DNA of 64,000 nt, from NCBI RefSeq assembly GCF_021532615.1, contig NZ_JAKGAQ010000001.1:1054001-1118000 (forward strand), read 5' to 3'. This document shows, piece after piece, positions 8,740-17,195 of the stretch. How positions within the stretch are numbered: position 1 is the first letter of the stretch; each line of letters starts with the position of its first letter. The position numbers and the translations under genes are program-made. A model generated the notes under the pieces. That model had not been told where the DNA came from and searched no databases. It saw only the letters and a program-made list of their open reading frames with translations. Source of the DNA: Octadecabacter dasysiphoniae (GTDB lineage: Bacteria > Pseudomonadota > Alphaproteobacteria > Rhodobacterales > Rhodobacteraceae).

Positions 8740-9953
8740 AATCCGGCGTCCTCAGCAGCGCGGCGCAGAATGGTGACGGCCTGCACGTCGCCGCCAAAGA
8801 TCAACTCGGCCTCTGCCAGAACGGTGCGTGCAGTGTCGTCTTCGCCCAGCACGGCAAGGGCGGAAATCAGGCGCGCCCAGTCTTGCGGTGGTCCGCCTTC
8901 TGTTGCCAAACGGTCCGCAAGCTGGCCGACCATACCCTCAATCATCGCTTGGCGGTCTTCGGGGGCCATGTCTTGTGCGGCGTCGATATCATCCATGGAT
9001 GGGCCGCGACGGTCTGGCAGGACGTAATCCATGCCAAGCTGTGCGGCGACGCTTTCGATTTGTCCGGCGGCGAATTCGTAGTGGATTGTCCCTGCGTCGC
9101 CTTCCTCAATCACGCGGCGCCACAGGCCAAATGCGCGATCGGGACGGTCATTCTGGGCGTACATCAGACCCGCGTAATAGATTGCGGGGATGTTGTCGGG
9201 GTCGTCTTGCAGGATGGTCAGCGCGACGGTTTCAGCCTCGGGTGAGACATAGCCTTGGGTCGATGCAACCATCAGATCAAGAAGCTGACCAAAATCGTCA
9301 AGACCCGCGCTGTCGCCCTTGAGCGCAACAACACGTTCCTGCGCGCGGGTGGCGCGTTGGAACTGGCCGATTGCGGCCTCTGTTTGCACAAGGATCGTCC
9401 ATGCGTCGATGTTTTGGGGCTGTTCGAACACAGTAACGCGGCGCGTCTGGATCAGGTCACGGGTTTGTTGATCAAATTGATCGATGGTGTCCGCAATCGG
9501 GGTGATCGCCTCTGCCTCAAGCTGGAGGGGGCGGTTTTCGCGCCGTTCTTGGCCCGCGGCGATACGGTCGGCGCGGGGAACATCGCCGTACCCGGGCGCG
9601 CCAAGCGTCACATAAAGCGCGCCAGTGCCGGCCAGCAGCGCGATGGCCAAAACGGCCGCAACACCGCGGCTCAGCCCACGGGGCGCGTCGCTGCTTTGGG
9701 CGCGTGCGTCTGCATCAGCAGTCAGCAGGCGGCGGGAAATCTCGGTGCGGGTGCGATCCGCCTCGGCGGGGTCAAGGACGCCGCGCGCAAGGTCGCGGTC
9801 CACTTCGGACAGTTGATCGCGGTAAATGTCGATGTCCGTGCTCTCGGATGCATCATCGCCGCGCCCGCGCCACAGCGGGGTCATAACGGCGATAACGGCA
9901 AAGACCGTAAGGGCCAGTGCGATCAGCGCAAAAATGATAAATTCAGTGCTCAT
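8736..9953 (-). CDS. ccmI: c-type cytochrome biogenesis protein CcmI
   Basis: Protein of 405 residues. An N-terminal helix (about 5-27), a cytoplasmic loop with IDIYRDQLSEVDRDLARGVLDPAEADRTRTEISRRLL (classic CcmI heme-ligation loop), a second helix (about 95-115), then a TPR-like periplasmic domain rich in Ala/Asp that binds apocytochrome c. In other bacteria CcmI works with CcmF and CcmH, and neither is adjacent here. ATG 9953 opens the leftward ccmI-ruvX-DUF1289 operon, divergent from soxB. Confidence 0.9.
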   Translation of the reverse strand: MSTEFIIFALIALALTVFAVIAVMTPLWRGRGDDASESTDIDIYRDQLSEVDRDLARGVLDPAEADRTRTEISRRLLTADADARAQSSDAPRGLSRGVAAVLAIALLAGTGALYVTLGAPGYGDVPRADRIAAGQERRENRPLQLEAEAITPIADTIDQFDQQTRDLIQTRRVTVFEQPQNIDAWTILVQTEAAIGQFQRATRAQERVVALKGDSAGLDDFGQLLDLMVASTQGYVSPEAETVALTILQDDPDNIPAIYYAGLMYAQNDRPDRAFGLWRRVIEEGDAGTIHYEFAAGQIESVAAQLGMDYVLPDRRGPSMDDIDAAQDMAPEDRQAMIEGMVGQLADRLATEGGPPQDWARLISALAVLGEDDTARTVLAEAELIFGGDVQAVTILRRAAEDAGL

Positions 9954-10127
9954 GGGGGAAGATGTAGTCGTTCGGGCAGGCGCGCAAAAGGGACAATCGT
10001 GCGCGATGCTGCGACCATTGTGCGCGGTGTCGGAAATTGACGCCTAAGTGCCGCGCTGAGGTGGACGTTTTCGCGCGGCTGGATCAAACATTGCCGCAAG
10101 CCTTTCGCGACCTCAGGGGATATTGTC

Positions 10128-11372
10128 ATGCGCCGCTTTTCTGCTTTTGCCATCGCCCGTGAGGCCACGCGGTATCATTCCGGCTGGGAACGCCACTGGC
10201 GCAACCCAACGCCGAAGAAGAAATATGACGCGATCATTGTCGGCGCGGGCGGGCACGGATTGGCCACGGCGTGGCATCTGGGCACGCATTACGGGATCAC
10301 CAATGTGGCGGTGATCGAAAAGGGCTGGCTTGGCGGTGGCAATACGGGGCGCAACACGACCATCATCCGATCCAACTACCTACAAGACCCGTCAGCGGCG
10401 ATTTATGAAAAGTCGCGGTCCTTGTACGAAACGATGAGCCAGGATTTGAACTACAACGTGATGTTTTCACCCCGCGGTGTTATCATGTTGGCCCAAACCC
10501 ACCATGAGGTGCGCGGCTATCAACGCACGGCCCATGCAAATGCGTTGCAAGGTGTCACGACGGAATGGATCAACCCCGCACGGGTAAAAGAACTCTGCCC
10601 GATCATGAACATCGATGGGCCACGTTATCCGGTGCTGGGTGGCTTGTGGCAGGCGCGCGGCGGCACGGCGCGCCACGATGCGGTGGCGTGGGGCTATGCG
10701 CGGGCGTGCAGCGACATGGGTATGGATATTATCCAGCAGTGCGAAGTGACCGGCGTGCGCAGTGAAGGCGGCAAGGTCGTCGGTGTGGACACCACCAAAG
10801 GCGCGATTGATTGCGATAAATTGGGGATGGTCGTTGCAGGCCATGCGTCGCATTTGGCGGATATGGCAGGGTTCAGATTGCCGATTGAATCGGTCGCTTT
10901 GCAGGCACTGGTGTCTGAGCCGATCAAACCCTGCATGGATATCGTCGTGATGGCGAACACGGTGCACGGATATCTGAGCCAGTCCGACAAGGGCGAGATG
11001 GTGATCGGCGGCGGCACGGACAGCTACAACAATTACACCCAGCGCGGGTCGTTCCACCACGTCGAAGAAACTGTGCGCGCATTGGTTGAGACATTCCCAA
11101 TGCTGAGCCGCTTGAAAATGCTGCGCCAGTGGGGCGGGATCGTGGATGTGACGGGGGATCGATCCCCCATCCTGTCAAAAACGCCAATCGACGGCGTCTT
11201 CGTAAACTGCGGCTGGGGCACGGGCGGGTTCAAGGCGATTCCGGGTTCTGGTTTCGCCATGGCCGAGCTGATGGCCAAAGGCGCGTCACCGCTGACGGAC
11301 GAATTTTCGATGTTCCGATTCCGCGAAGGAAAGTTCATCGACGAGAGCGTCGCGGCCGGGGTCGCGCATTAA
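10128..11372 (+). CDS. soxB: sarcosine oxidase beta subunit
   Basis: Flavin subunit of heterotetrameric sarcosine oxidase (sarcosine to glycine, H2O2 and a folate-bound one-carbon unit). Protein of 414 residues starting MRRFSAFAIAREATRYHSGWERHWRNPTPKKKYD, typical of SoxB, followed by the FAD motif AIIVGAGGHGLATAWHL near residue 36 and the NTGRNTTIIRSNY segment near the covalent FMN site. The C-terminus has GVFVNCGWGTGGFKAIPGSG. ATG 10128. Partner subunits start only 1.15 kb downstream, after several small genes. Confidence 0.95.
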   Translation: MRRFSAFAIAREATRYHSGWERHWRNPTPKKKYDAIIVGAGGHGLATAWHLGTHYGITNVAVIEKGWLGGGNTGRNTTIIRSNYLQDPSAAIYEKSRSLYETMSQDLNYNVMFSPRGVIMLAQTHHEVRGYQRTAHANALQGVTTEWINPARVKELCPIMNIDGPRYPVLGGLWQARGGTARHDAVAWGYARACSDMGMDIIQQCEVTGVRSEGGKVVGVDTTKGAIDCDKLGMVVAGHASHLADMAGFRLPIESVALQALVSEPIKPCMDIVVMANTVHGYLSQSDKGEMVIGGGTDSYNNYTQRGSFHHVEETVRALVETFPMLSRLKMLRQWGGIVDVTGDRSPILSKTPIDGVFVNCGWGTGGFKAIPGSGFAMAELMAKGASPLTDEFSMFRFREGKFIDESVAAGVAH

Positions 11373-11374
11373 TG

Positions 11375-11572
11375 CTATCGGTCGCGTCCCATCATGCCAG
11401 ACATAGAACTGCGCGCGATTTCGGCCTTGTCGTGCCCCGTATCGGGGGTGTTGGGGCGGTGGTCGCACTGGACGTTGGCGGCGTTGATGTGGCGCGTTCC
11501 CACGACGATATAGATCAGCCATGCCAACAAAATAATGCCAGCAATCGGAATCATGCTTGGGTTCGCGCTCAA
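11375..11572 (-). CDS. small membrane protein within sox cluster (antisense)
   Basis: Frame of 65 residues from TTG 11572, or 59 from ATG 11554, which I think more likely. One transmembrane helix (IPIAGIILLAWLIYIVVGT) then a polar tail with two Cys/His-containing stretches and SSMSGMMGRDR. The strand is opposite to soxB and soxD. The downstream edge is two bases from the soxB stop. It follows the 11582-11749 gene by about ten bases, so the pair probably forms a small leftward operon. No recognised family. Confidence 0.5.
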   Translation of the reverse strand: MSANPSMIPIAGIILLAWLIYIVVGTRHINAANVQCDHRPNTPDTGHDKAEIARSSMSGMMGRDR

Positions 11573-11581
11573 CTAACGCAT

Positions 11582-11749
11582 CTACTTTCGGGTTTGATCG
11601 CGTGCGCGGATCGCGTCGCGCTCTGCTTCGGTCTGGGGCGCGGTCGGGTCTCTTTCGTCGACAATTGTGCTGCCGGTAAAATAGTCGCGCAACGCCCACA
11701 AAACGCCGAGCGCACCCAAAATCGCGGTGAGGATGATGATCCAGTCCAT
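11582..11749 (-). CDS. 55-residue single-helix membrane protein
   Basis: Short gene: MDWIIILTAILGALGVLWALRDY forms an N-terminal transmembrane helix, followed by an acidic-basic tail TVDERDPTAPQTEAERDAIRARDQTRK-like segment ending at TAG 11582-11584. The ATG at 11749 follows a purine-rich stretch (TATCGGAGTT), which gives a reasonable ribosome binding site. The hydrophobic-then-charged layout and in-frame integrity argue that it is real. Function unknown. Confidence 0.6.
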   Translation of the reverse strand: MDWIIILTAILGALGVLWALRDYFTGSTIVDERDPTAPQTEAERDAIRARDQTRK

Positions 11750-11901
11750 AACTCCGATATGGGCACTCTCTTGGCAGATTCAAGCCGACCTGAACGGGCG
11801 TGTCTGGCCACCTCTCGCCCAAACGCTCCGGCGTTTTCCGCTTATGTTCCGTTCTTGGCTCAACCTGCGACGGTGTTCTCACCTAAACAGGAGGACTTGA
11901 A

Positions 11902-12159
11902 ATGGCTGATTACGACTTCTCAAAGCCGGCACCGGATCGGTCACACCGTATCCCTGTGGGCGACCAAGGGTCCGGCGCGGGTGGCGTTGGATTTATCCTT
12001 GTGGGCACGGTTATCTTGCTCGTCGTGCTGTATGCGGTCTTTGGCGGGGCGGGTGTTCCGCTTGACCAAGATCCAAGCGTTGCCGTGCCTGACGCAACTG
12101 CGCCAATGGCTGACCCAGCGATTGAAACAGCGCCTGCCGTTCCGGCGCCAACGGAATAA
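11902..12159 (+). CDS. small single-pass membrane protein
   Basis: Protein of 85 residues, with a polar N-terminus (MADYDFSKPAPDRSHRIPVGDQ), one transmembrane helix (GGVGFILVGTVILLVVLYAVFGG) and a Pro/Ala/acidic tail. Strong AGGAGG ribosome binding site at 11890-11895. Sits between soxB and soxD on the same strand as both. No family recognised. Confidence 0.65.
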   Translation: MADYDFSKPAPDRSHRIPVGDQGSGAGGVGFILVGTVILLVVLYAVFGGAGVPLDQDPSVAVPDATAPMADPAIETAPAVPAPTE

Positions 12160-12199
12160 GACCGACCACTCACGTAGCATTCTGACGGCAATTCTGGAT

Positions 12200-12246
12200 G
12201 GGCGGGGGTTGACCCTCGCCCGTCTGCACATAGGTCTTTGTGCAGA
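12200..12246 (+). promoter_or_regulatory. two tandem hairpins between sox-cluster genes
   Basis: First stem GGGCGGGGGT (12200-12209) with ACCCTCGCCC (12212-12221), one G/T wobble. Second stem TCTGCACA (12223-12230) with TGTGCAGA (12239-12246), perfect. Only one base separates them. There is no T-tract, so they may act as an attenuator, mRNA stabiliser or weak terminator between 12159 and 12271. Confidence 0.45.
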
Positions 12247-12270
12247 TCAAGCAGCCTGTGTGAGTACCCG

Positions 12271-12474
12271 ATGGACACCTTTATTTCCCGACTTCCCAGC
12301 ACGACCGACGTCAGCGCATGGACCTTTCGCCACCGTGGCAAGCTCGGTGGGTTTTTGTCCGGCTCTGTCGGGATGTGGGTCGTCGCGACGTTCCTTGTCG
12401 TCGCAATCACGGGTGTCCCGCACGGCGGTGAGAGGCTCAGCCCTGATCGCACGATCGTTTACCCAAACTTCTAA
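12271..12474 (+). CDS. small membrane protein upstream of soxD
   Basis: Frame of 67 residues, MDTFISRLPSTTDVSAWTF..., with a hydrophobic helix GMWVVATFLVVAITGV near residues 35-50 and a polar end ERLSPDRTIVYPNF. Composition looks protein-like, but no strong ribosome binding site precedes ATG 12271. It ends 48 bases before soxD. No recognised family. It could be a spurious frame. Confidence 0.4.
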   Translation: MDTFISRLPSTTDVSAWTFRHRGKLGGFLSGSVGMWVVATFLVVAITGVPHGGERLSPDRTIVYPNF

Positions 12475-12522
12475 AACCCTCATTCAACATGGGGGCCCGA
12501 CCTCCAAAGCGGAGGTCTGCTG

Positions 12523-12852
12523 ATGCTGATCCTTGAGTGCCCCTATTGTGGTGTGGCCTGCGACGAAACCGAATTGTCCGCAGGCGGCGAAGCGCATTTG
12601 AAACGCTTTGGCCCTGACAGTTCCGAAGAGGATTTCGAGGGTTATTTGTTCGTGCGCGAAAACCCGAAAGGTGTGCATTTTGAACGCTGGCGCCATTCGT
12701 ACGGCTGCGGCAAGTGGTTTCATGCGGCGCGCTGCACCATGACGCTTGAGGTGTTCGGCACCTACAGCGCGCAAACCTTTGAGCCCCCAAAAGAGCTTTC
12801 AGATAAAATTAGCGCCAAACGACCGGGCTGGTCTTGGAGGGATTTCGCATGA
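12523..12852 (+). CDS. soxD: sarcosine oxidase delta subunit
   Basis: Protein of 109 residues, the small zinc-binding subunit. Zn ligands are visible in ILECPYCGVACDETEL (Cys-x2-Cys) and HSYGCGKWFHAARCTMT (Cys and His), as in known SoxD. It stabilises the alpha-beta complex. ATG 12523. Its TGA (12850-12852) overlaps the soxA ATG at 12849. Confidence 0.95.
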   Translation: MLILECPYCGVACDETELSAGGEAHLKRFGPDSSEEDFEGYLFVRENPKGVHFERWRHSYGCGKWFHAARCTMTLEVFGTYSAQTFEPPKELSDKISAKRPGWSWRDFA

Positions 12853-15800
12853 GCACACGTTTGAGCAATGGCGGGCGGTTGGTTGATCGCACGCGACCCG
12901 TGTCATTTACCTTTAACGGGCGGCAGATGCGCGGATTTGTAGGCGACACGCTGGCGTCGGCATTGCTGGCCAATGACCAGATGTTGGTGGGGCGGTCGTT
13001 CAAATATCACCGTCCACGCGGCATCGTCGCAAGCGGCGCGGAGGAGCCGAACGGGCTTGTGAACCTTGGAGTTGGCGGGCAGTTCGAGCCCAACCAGCGG
13101 GCCACCACGCAGGAGGTGTTCGAGGGGCTAACGGCGGCGTCACAAAACCACTGGCCATCGCTTGAGTTCGATGTGGGTGCGGTGAACGCCAAGCTGGGGC
13201 GGTTCATGCCCGCAGGTTTTTATTACAAGATGTTCATCCATCCGCGCCCCATGTGGAAGCACGTGTATGAACCAATTATCCGCCATGCCGCGGGTCTTGG
13301 CAAAGCGCCCAAAGACCGCGACGCGGATGTGTACGAACATTTCTATGCCCATGTTGACGTGATGGTTGTGGGCGGCGGTATTGCCGGCCTGTCAGCGGCA
13401 CTGGCAGCAGGGCGCAGCGGTGCGCGGGTGTTGTTGGTAGAACAAACCGCCGATTGGGGTGGACGTGCAGTTGTCGACGGCGCGCAGATTGATGGGCTGG
13501 ACGCGGATGCATGGGTGAAGGACGCCCTGCAAGACCTTGAAAAGATGTCAAACGTAACTGTTGTCGCCCGCTGCATGGGCGCTGGCGTTTATGACCATGG
13601 CTATGCCTTGGCGTATGAACGTTTGACGGATCATCTGGCCGAAAAGACAGGACCGCGCCATCGCTTGTGGCGGATCAGGGCCAAGCAGATTGTGACTGCA
13701 ACAGGCGCGATTGAACGCCCGCTGTCGTTTGCAGGCAATGACATTCCCGGTGTGATGCTGGCATCTGCTGTACGCGATTATGCGGTGAACTTTGGCGCGT
13801 CCGTCGGGGATCGCACCGTTGTCGTGACCAACAATGACGATGCCTACCGCACGGCGATTGCAATGGTAGAGGCCGGGCTTGAAGTGCCCGCGATTGTGGA
13901 TGCACGCACGCAGGCTGGCCCATTGGCACAAGAGGCGCAGGCCTTGGGCATTCGGGTGCTGTTTGGCAAGGGCATCGCGTCCGTCAAAGGCGGCAAACGG
14001 GTTGAGGGCGTGGGAATTTGCGCGCAGGCCGGCGAAGGGTCCGTTCTCGAAGAAATCGCCTGTGACGCTGTGGCGATGTCCGGTGGTTGGTCGCCTGTGG
14101 TGCACCTGTGGTCCCATTGCGGCGGCAAGTTGATCTGGGACGAAGGCCAAAGCCATTTCCGGCCCGACCCGACCCGCCCACCGTTGGGTGCAGACGGGGC
14201 AGGTTTCGTGACAACCGCCGGTATCGCCAGTGGCGCGATGAGCACGCGAGGCTGTCTTAAAAATGGCCATGATGCAGGTGCCCAAGCGGCGGCATCAGCT
14301 GGCGCGACAGGCAAGGCTGGCAAAGCCGCCAAAGGCGATGCACCGGACGAGGCCGCGATGGAAGCGGTCTGGATGATGCCGCAGGGCGCGGGGTACAAAC
14401 TGCGGTCCAAAATGTGGCTCGATTATCAGAACGACGTGAAAGTCAGCGACGTCCAATTGGCCGCGCAAGAAGGCTATGAAAGCGTTGAACACACCAAACG
14501 TTACACGACGCTGGGCATGGCAACGGATCAGGGTAAGCTCAGCAATATCAACGGTCTGGCGGTCCTTTCTGATGCGTTGGGTCAAGCTATTCCAGCGACG
14601 GGCACCACGACGTTCCGCCCGCCATACACGCCGATTTCGCTTGGATCGATCGGCGGCGAAGCCTCGCGCGATTTGTTCCAACCTCTTCGCAAGACCCCCA
14701 TGCATGAATGGGGTGAAGACAACGGTGCCGATTGGGAACCCGTGGGGCAATGGCGGCGTGCCTATGCCTATGTCCGCAACGGTGAATCCGTCGAAGACGC
14801 GGTGAACCGTGAGGTCAAGAACACGCGTGATAATCTAGGGCTGTTGGATGCGTCCACCCTCGGCAAACTGGTCGTTCAGGGGCCGGATGCGGGCAAATTT
14901 TTGGATATGATGTATACCAACATGATGTCGAACCTGGCTGTGGGCAAATGCCGTTATGGCCTGATGTGCGGCGAACAGGGGTTCTTGTCTGATGACGGTG
15001 TTGTTGCGCGTGTCAGCGAAGACAAATGGCTGTGCCACACGACCACCGGCGGCGCAGAGGCGATCCACGCACATATGGAAGAATGGTTACAGACCGAATG
15101 GTGGGACTGGAACGTCTACGTCGCCAATGTGACCGAACAATACGCGCAGATTGCCGTTGTCGGCCCGAACGCGCGTAAGGTTCTGGAAAAACTGGGCGGG
15201 ATGGATATGTCTGCGGATGCGCTGCCGTTCATGACATGGGCAGACGGGACCATTGGCGGGTTTGATGTGCGGGCTTATCGCATCTCGTTCTCAGGCGAGT
15301 TGTCCTACGAGATTGCGGTGAAGGCCAGCGATGGCGCCGCATTGTGGGACGCACTGATGGAGGCGGGGGCCGAATTCGGCGTTATGCCTTATGGCACGGA
15401 ATGCCTGCACGTGCTGCGCGCTGAAAAAGGGTTTATCATGATCGGGGATGAAACCGATGGCACGGTAATCCCGCAAGACCTTGGCCTGAACTGGGCGATT
15501 TCCAAGAAGAAAGAAGACTTTATCGGCAAGCGTGGCCAATTGCGCAACCATATGATTGATCCGAACCGCTGGAAACTGGTCGGGCTCGAAAGTGTGGACC
15601 GCTCGGTTATTCCTGATGGGGCCTATGCAGTCGCGACAGGCGTTAACGACAACGGGCAGCGCAATGTGCAGGGCCGTATCACATCGACCTATTTCAGCGC
15701 CAATCTGGATCGCGGGATTGCGATGGGTCTGGTCAAAGACGGGCCAGACCGGATGGGTGAGGTGATCACTTTCCCCAAAACCGATGGCACGGATGTACAG

Positions 15801-15857
15801 GCAAAGATCGTTTCACCGGTTTTCTATGACCCAGCAGGGGAGAAGCAGAATGTCTAA
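12849..15857 (+). CDS. soxA: sarcosine oxidase alpha subunit
   Basis: Protein of 1002 residues. Order: N-terminal 2Fe-2S-like fold region without the cluster cysteines (RPVSFTFNGRQMRGFVGDTLASALLAND), an NAD-binding Rossmann site VDVMVVGGGIAGLSAALAAGRSG near residue 173, and from about residue 620 a GcvT-like folate-binding domain (LLDASTLGKLVVQGPDAGKFLDMMYTN ... SYEIAV). It binds NAD+ and takes up the methylene group as 5,10-methylene-THF. ATG 12849 has GGAGG at 12836-12840, inside soxD. The soxG start overlaps its end. Confidence 0.95.
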   Translation: MSTRLSNGGRLVDRTRPVSFTFNGRQMRGFVGDTLASALLANDQMLVGRSFKYHRPRGIVASGAEEPNGLVNLGVGGQFEPNQRATTQEVFEGLTAASQNHWPSLEFDVGAVNAKLGRFMPAGFYYKMFIHPRPMWKHVYEPIIRHAAGLGKAPKDRDADVYEHFYAHVDVMVVGGGIAGLSAALAAGRSGARVLLVEQTADWGGRAVVDGAQIDGLDADAWVKDALQDLEKMSNVTVVARCMGAGVYDHGYALAYERLTDHLAEKTGPRHRLWRIRAKQIVTATGAIERPLSFAGNDIPGVMLASAVRDYAVNFGASVGDRTVVVTNNDDAYRTAIAMVEAGLEVPAIVDARTQAGPLAQEAQALGIRVLFGKGIASVKGGKRVEGVGICAQAGEGSVLEEIACDAVAMSGGWSPVVHLWSHCGGKLIWDEGQSHFRPDPTRPPLGADGAGFVTTAGIASGAMSTRGCLKNGHDAGAQAAASAGATGKAGKAAKGDAPDEAAMEAVWMMPQGAGYKLRSKMWLDYQNDVKVSDVQLAAQEGYESVEHTKRYTTLGMATDQGKLSNINGLAVLSDALGQAIPATGTTTFRPPYTPISLGSIGGEASRDLFQPLRKTPMHEWGEDNGADWEPVGQWRRAYAYVRNGESVEDAVNREVKNTRDNLGLLDASTLGKLVVQGPDAGKFLDMMYTNMMSNLAVGKCRYGLMCGEQGFLSDDGVVARVSEDKWLCHTTTGGAEAIHAHMEEWLQTEWWDWNVYVANVTEQYAQIAVVGPNARKVLEKLGGMDMSADALPFMTWADGTIGGFDVRAYRISFSGELSYEIAVKASDGAALWDALMEAGAEFGVMPYGTECLHVLRAEKGFIMIGDETDGTVIPQDLGLNWAISKKKEDFIGKRGQLRNHMIDPNRWKLVGLESVDRSVIPDGAYAVATGVNDNGQRNVQGRITSTYFSANLDRGIAMGLVKDGPDRMGEVITFPKTDGTDVQAKIVSPVFYDPAGEKQNV

Positions 15858-16377
15858 TCTTGCGGAAATCACGCGCAGCAATGCGCGGGGGATGATCACA
15901 CTGCGTGGCGATTTGACAAGTGCAAAAATGAAATCAGCCGTAAAAGCCGCGTGCGGGCAGGGCATGCCAACGTCCGCGCAGGTCTTGGGGGATGGCGATG
16001 GCGGCGTGGCATGGATGTCACCGGATGAATTGCTGGTGATGGTGCCCTATGACGACGTTGCAGACGTCATCGCGGATCTAAACAGCGCGCTAAAGGGCGA
16101 ACATGCGCTGGTTGCGGATGTGTCTGATGCACGCGCGGTGTTTTCGATCAACGGAGCGGACGCCCACGAGGTTCTAGCGCGGGTATGCCCGGTTGATTTG
16201 CATGTCGACAGCTTTGCAATCGGGCAATTCAGGCGCACACGATTGGCACAGGTTGCAGCCGCGTTCTGGCGCCATGAGGCTGGGTTTGACGTGGTCTGTT
16301 TCCGCTCTGTCGGTGACTACGTTGACGGCGTGTTGCGCAACGCCGCCCAAGCATCAAAGGTGGGCGCGCTGGATTAA
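15850..16377 (+). CDS. soxG: sarcosine oxidase gamma subunit
   Basis: Protein of 175 residues of the SoxG family, with MSPDELLVMVPYDDV, VADVSDARAVFSINGADAHEVLARVCPVDLH, FRRTRLAQVAAAFWR and DVVCFRSVGDYVDGVLRNAA, all family landmarks. Completes the heterotetramer. The ATG at 15850 overlaps the soxA stop by eight bases. Its own TAA (16375-16377) overlaps the stop of the convergent sulfotransferase gene by four bases, leaving no room for a separate terminator. Confidence 0.92.
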   Translation: MSNLAEITRSNARGMITLRGDLTSAKMKSAVKAACGQGMPTSAQVLGDGDGGVAWMSPDELLVMVPYDDVADVIADLNSALKGEHALVADVSDARAVFSINGADAHEVLARVCPVDLHVDSFAIGQFRRTRLAQVAAAFWRHEAGFDVVCFRSVGDYVDGVLRNAAQASKVGALD

Positions 16378-17195
16378 GCGGCTGATTTCGCTTCTATTTC
16401 GGCTGCAGGCAGACAGGTGTTCACCCAATCTGAATTTTCCGCATAGCCGAGCGTTTTCAGCGCGTCGGCGTAACGCTCTGCATAGGGTTCGGCGATTTCG
16501 CGGGGCAGTTTCGTGACCCACTGCGCCTTTTTACCCGATGCCACATGCAGCGCGACGCGGTCGGTGCGGTCGTCCTTTTTGGCAAGGCCCCCGAACAGGG
16601 ATTTGTCCCAATAGCTTTGTACGGCTTTGTCGATATCAAGCCCTTCGATTGCGAACCCTTCCAGAATGGCGCGGAATTGGGCGCAGTCGGTGTCCTCGAT
16701 CAGGTCTTCGTATTTGATGTCTGCGGTGCGATCGGTGGCACCTGCGCTCAGGTCGCGCCACTTGAGCATTTCGCCCACTGTTTTGTCGTGCTTGTTTTCC
16801 ATCTCGAACATCAGGCGTGTGTGATCATCGGGCATGGCATTCAAATAGTCTTGATAGTTCAGATCATCCCATTCGGCCCGTTCTTCGCGCAGGAATTTTT
16901 CGTTCCCCAGCGGCGCGATGCGGTGATAGCGCATGCCGGATAACAGCACATCACGGGGGTCGCGGATGATATGCAAAAAGCGCGCGTGATCCATGTTGAT
17001 CAGCTGTTTTGGAAAACTGGACGACCAGTTTACGATGATATGCGGGCCGGTTTCTGCCGCGTCTTCAAGGCGTTTGGCGCGGTAACACTGCATGAACGGG
17101 ATGTTTTGTTCATTGGCGATGGCGCGGAATACTTTGCGCATCCAGATGGTGCCGGTTTTATGGTGGGTGCCAATGCAGATATATCGCGCAGTCAT
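16374..17195 (-). CDS. sulfotransferase family protein
   Basis: Protein of 273 residues with a PAPS loop THHKTGTIWMRKVF near residue 8 and a 3'-phosphate site FLHIIRDPRDVLLSGMRYH near 81, plus KYEDLIEDTD near 163, as in sulfotransferases of the Sulfotransfer_1/3 type. The acceptor is unknown. ATG 17195 overlaps the upstream glycosyltransferase stop (ATGA), so it is the last gene of a three-gene leftward operon. The pairing suggests sulfation of a glycan made by the two upstream enzymes (inference). Confidence 0.82.
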   Translation of the reverse strand: MTARYICIGTHHKTGTIWMRKVFRAIANEQNIPFMQCYRAKRLEDAAETGPHIIVNWSSSFPKQLINMDHARFLHIIRDPRDVLLSGMRYHRIAPLGNEKFLREERAEWDDLNYQDYLNAMPDDHTRLMFEMENKHDKTVGEMLKWRDLSAGATDRTADIKYEDLIEDTDCAQFRAILEGFAIEGLDIDKAVQSYWDKSLFGGLAKKDDRTDRVALHVASGKKAQWVTKLPREIAEPYAERYADALKTLGYAENSDWVNTCLPAAEIEAKSAA

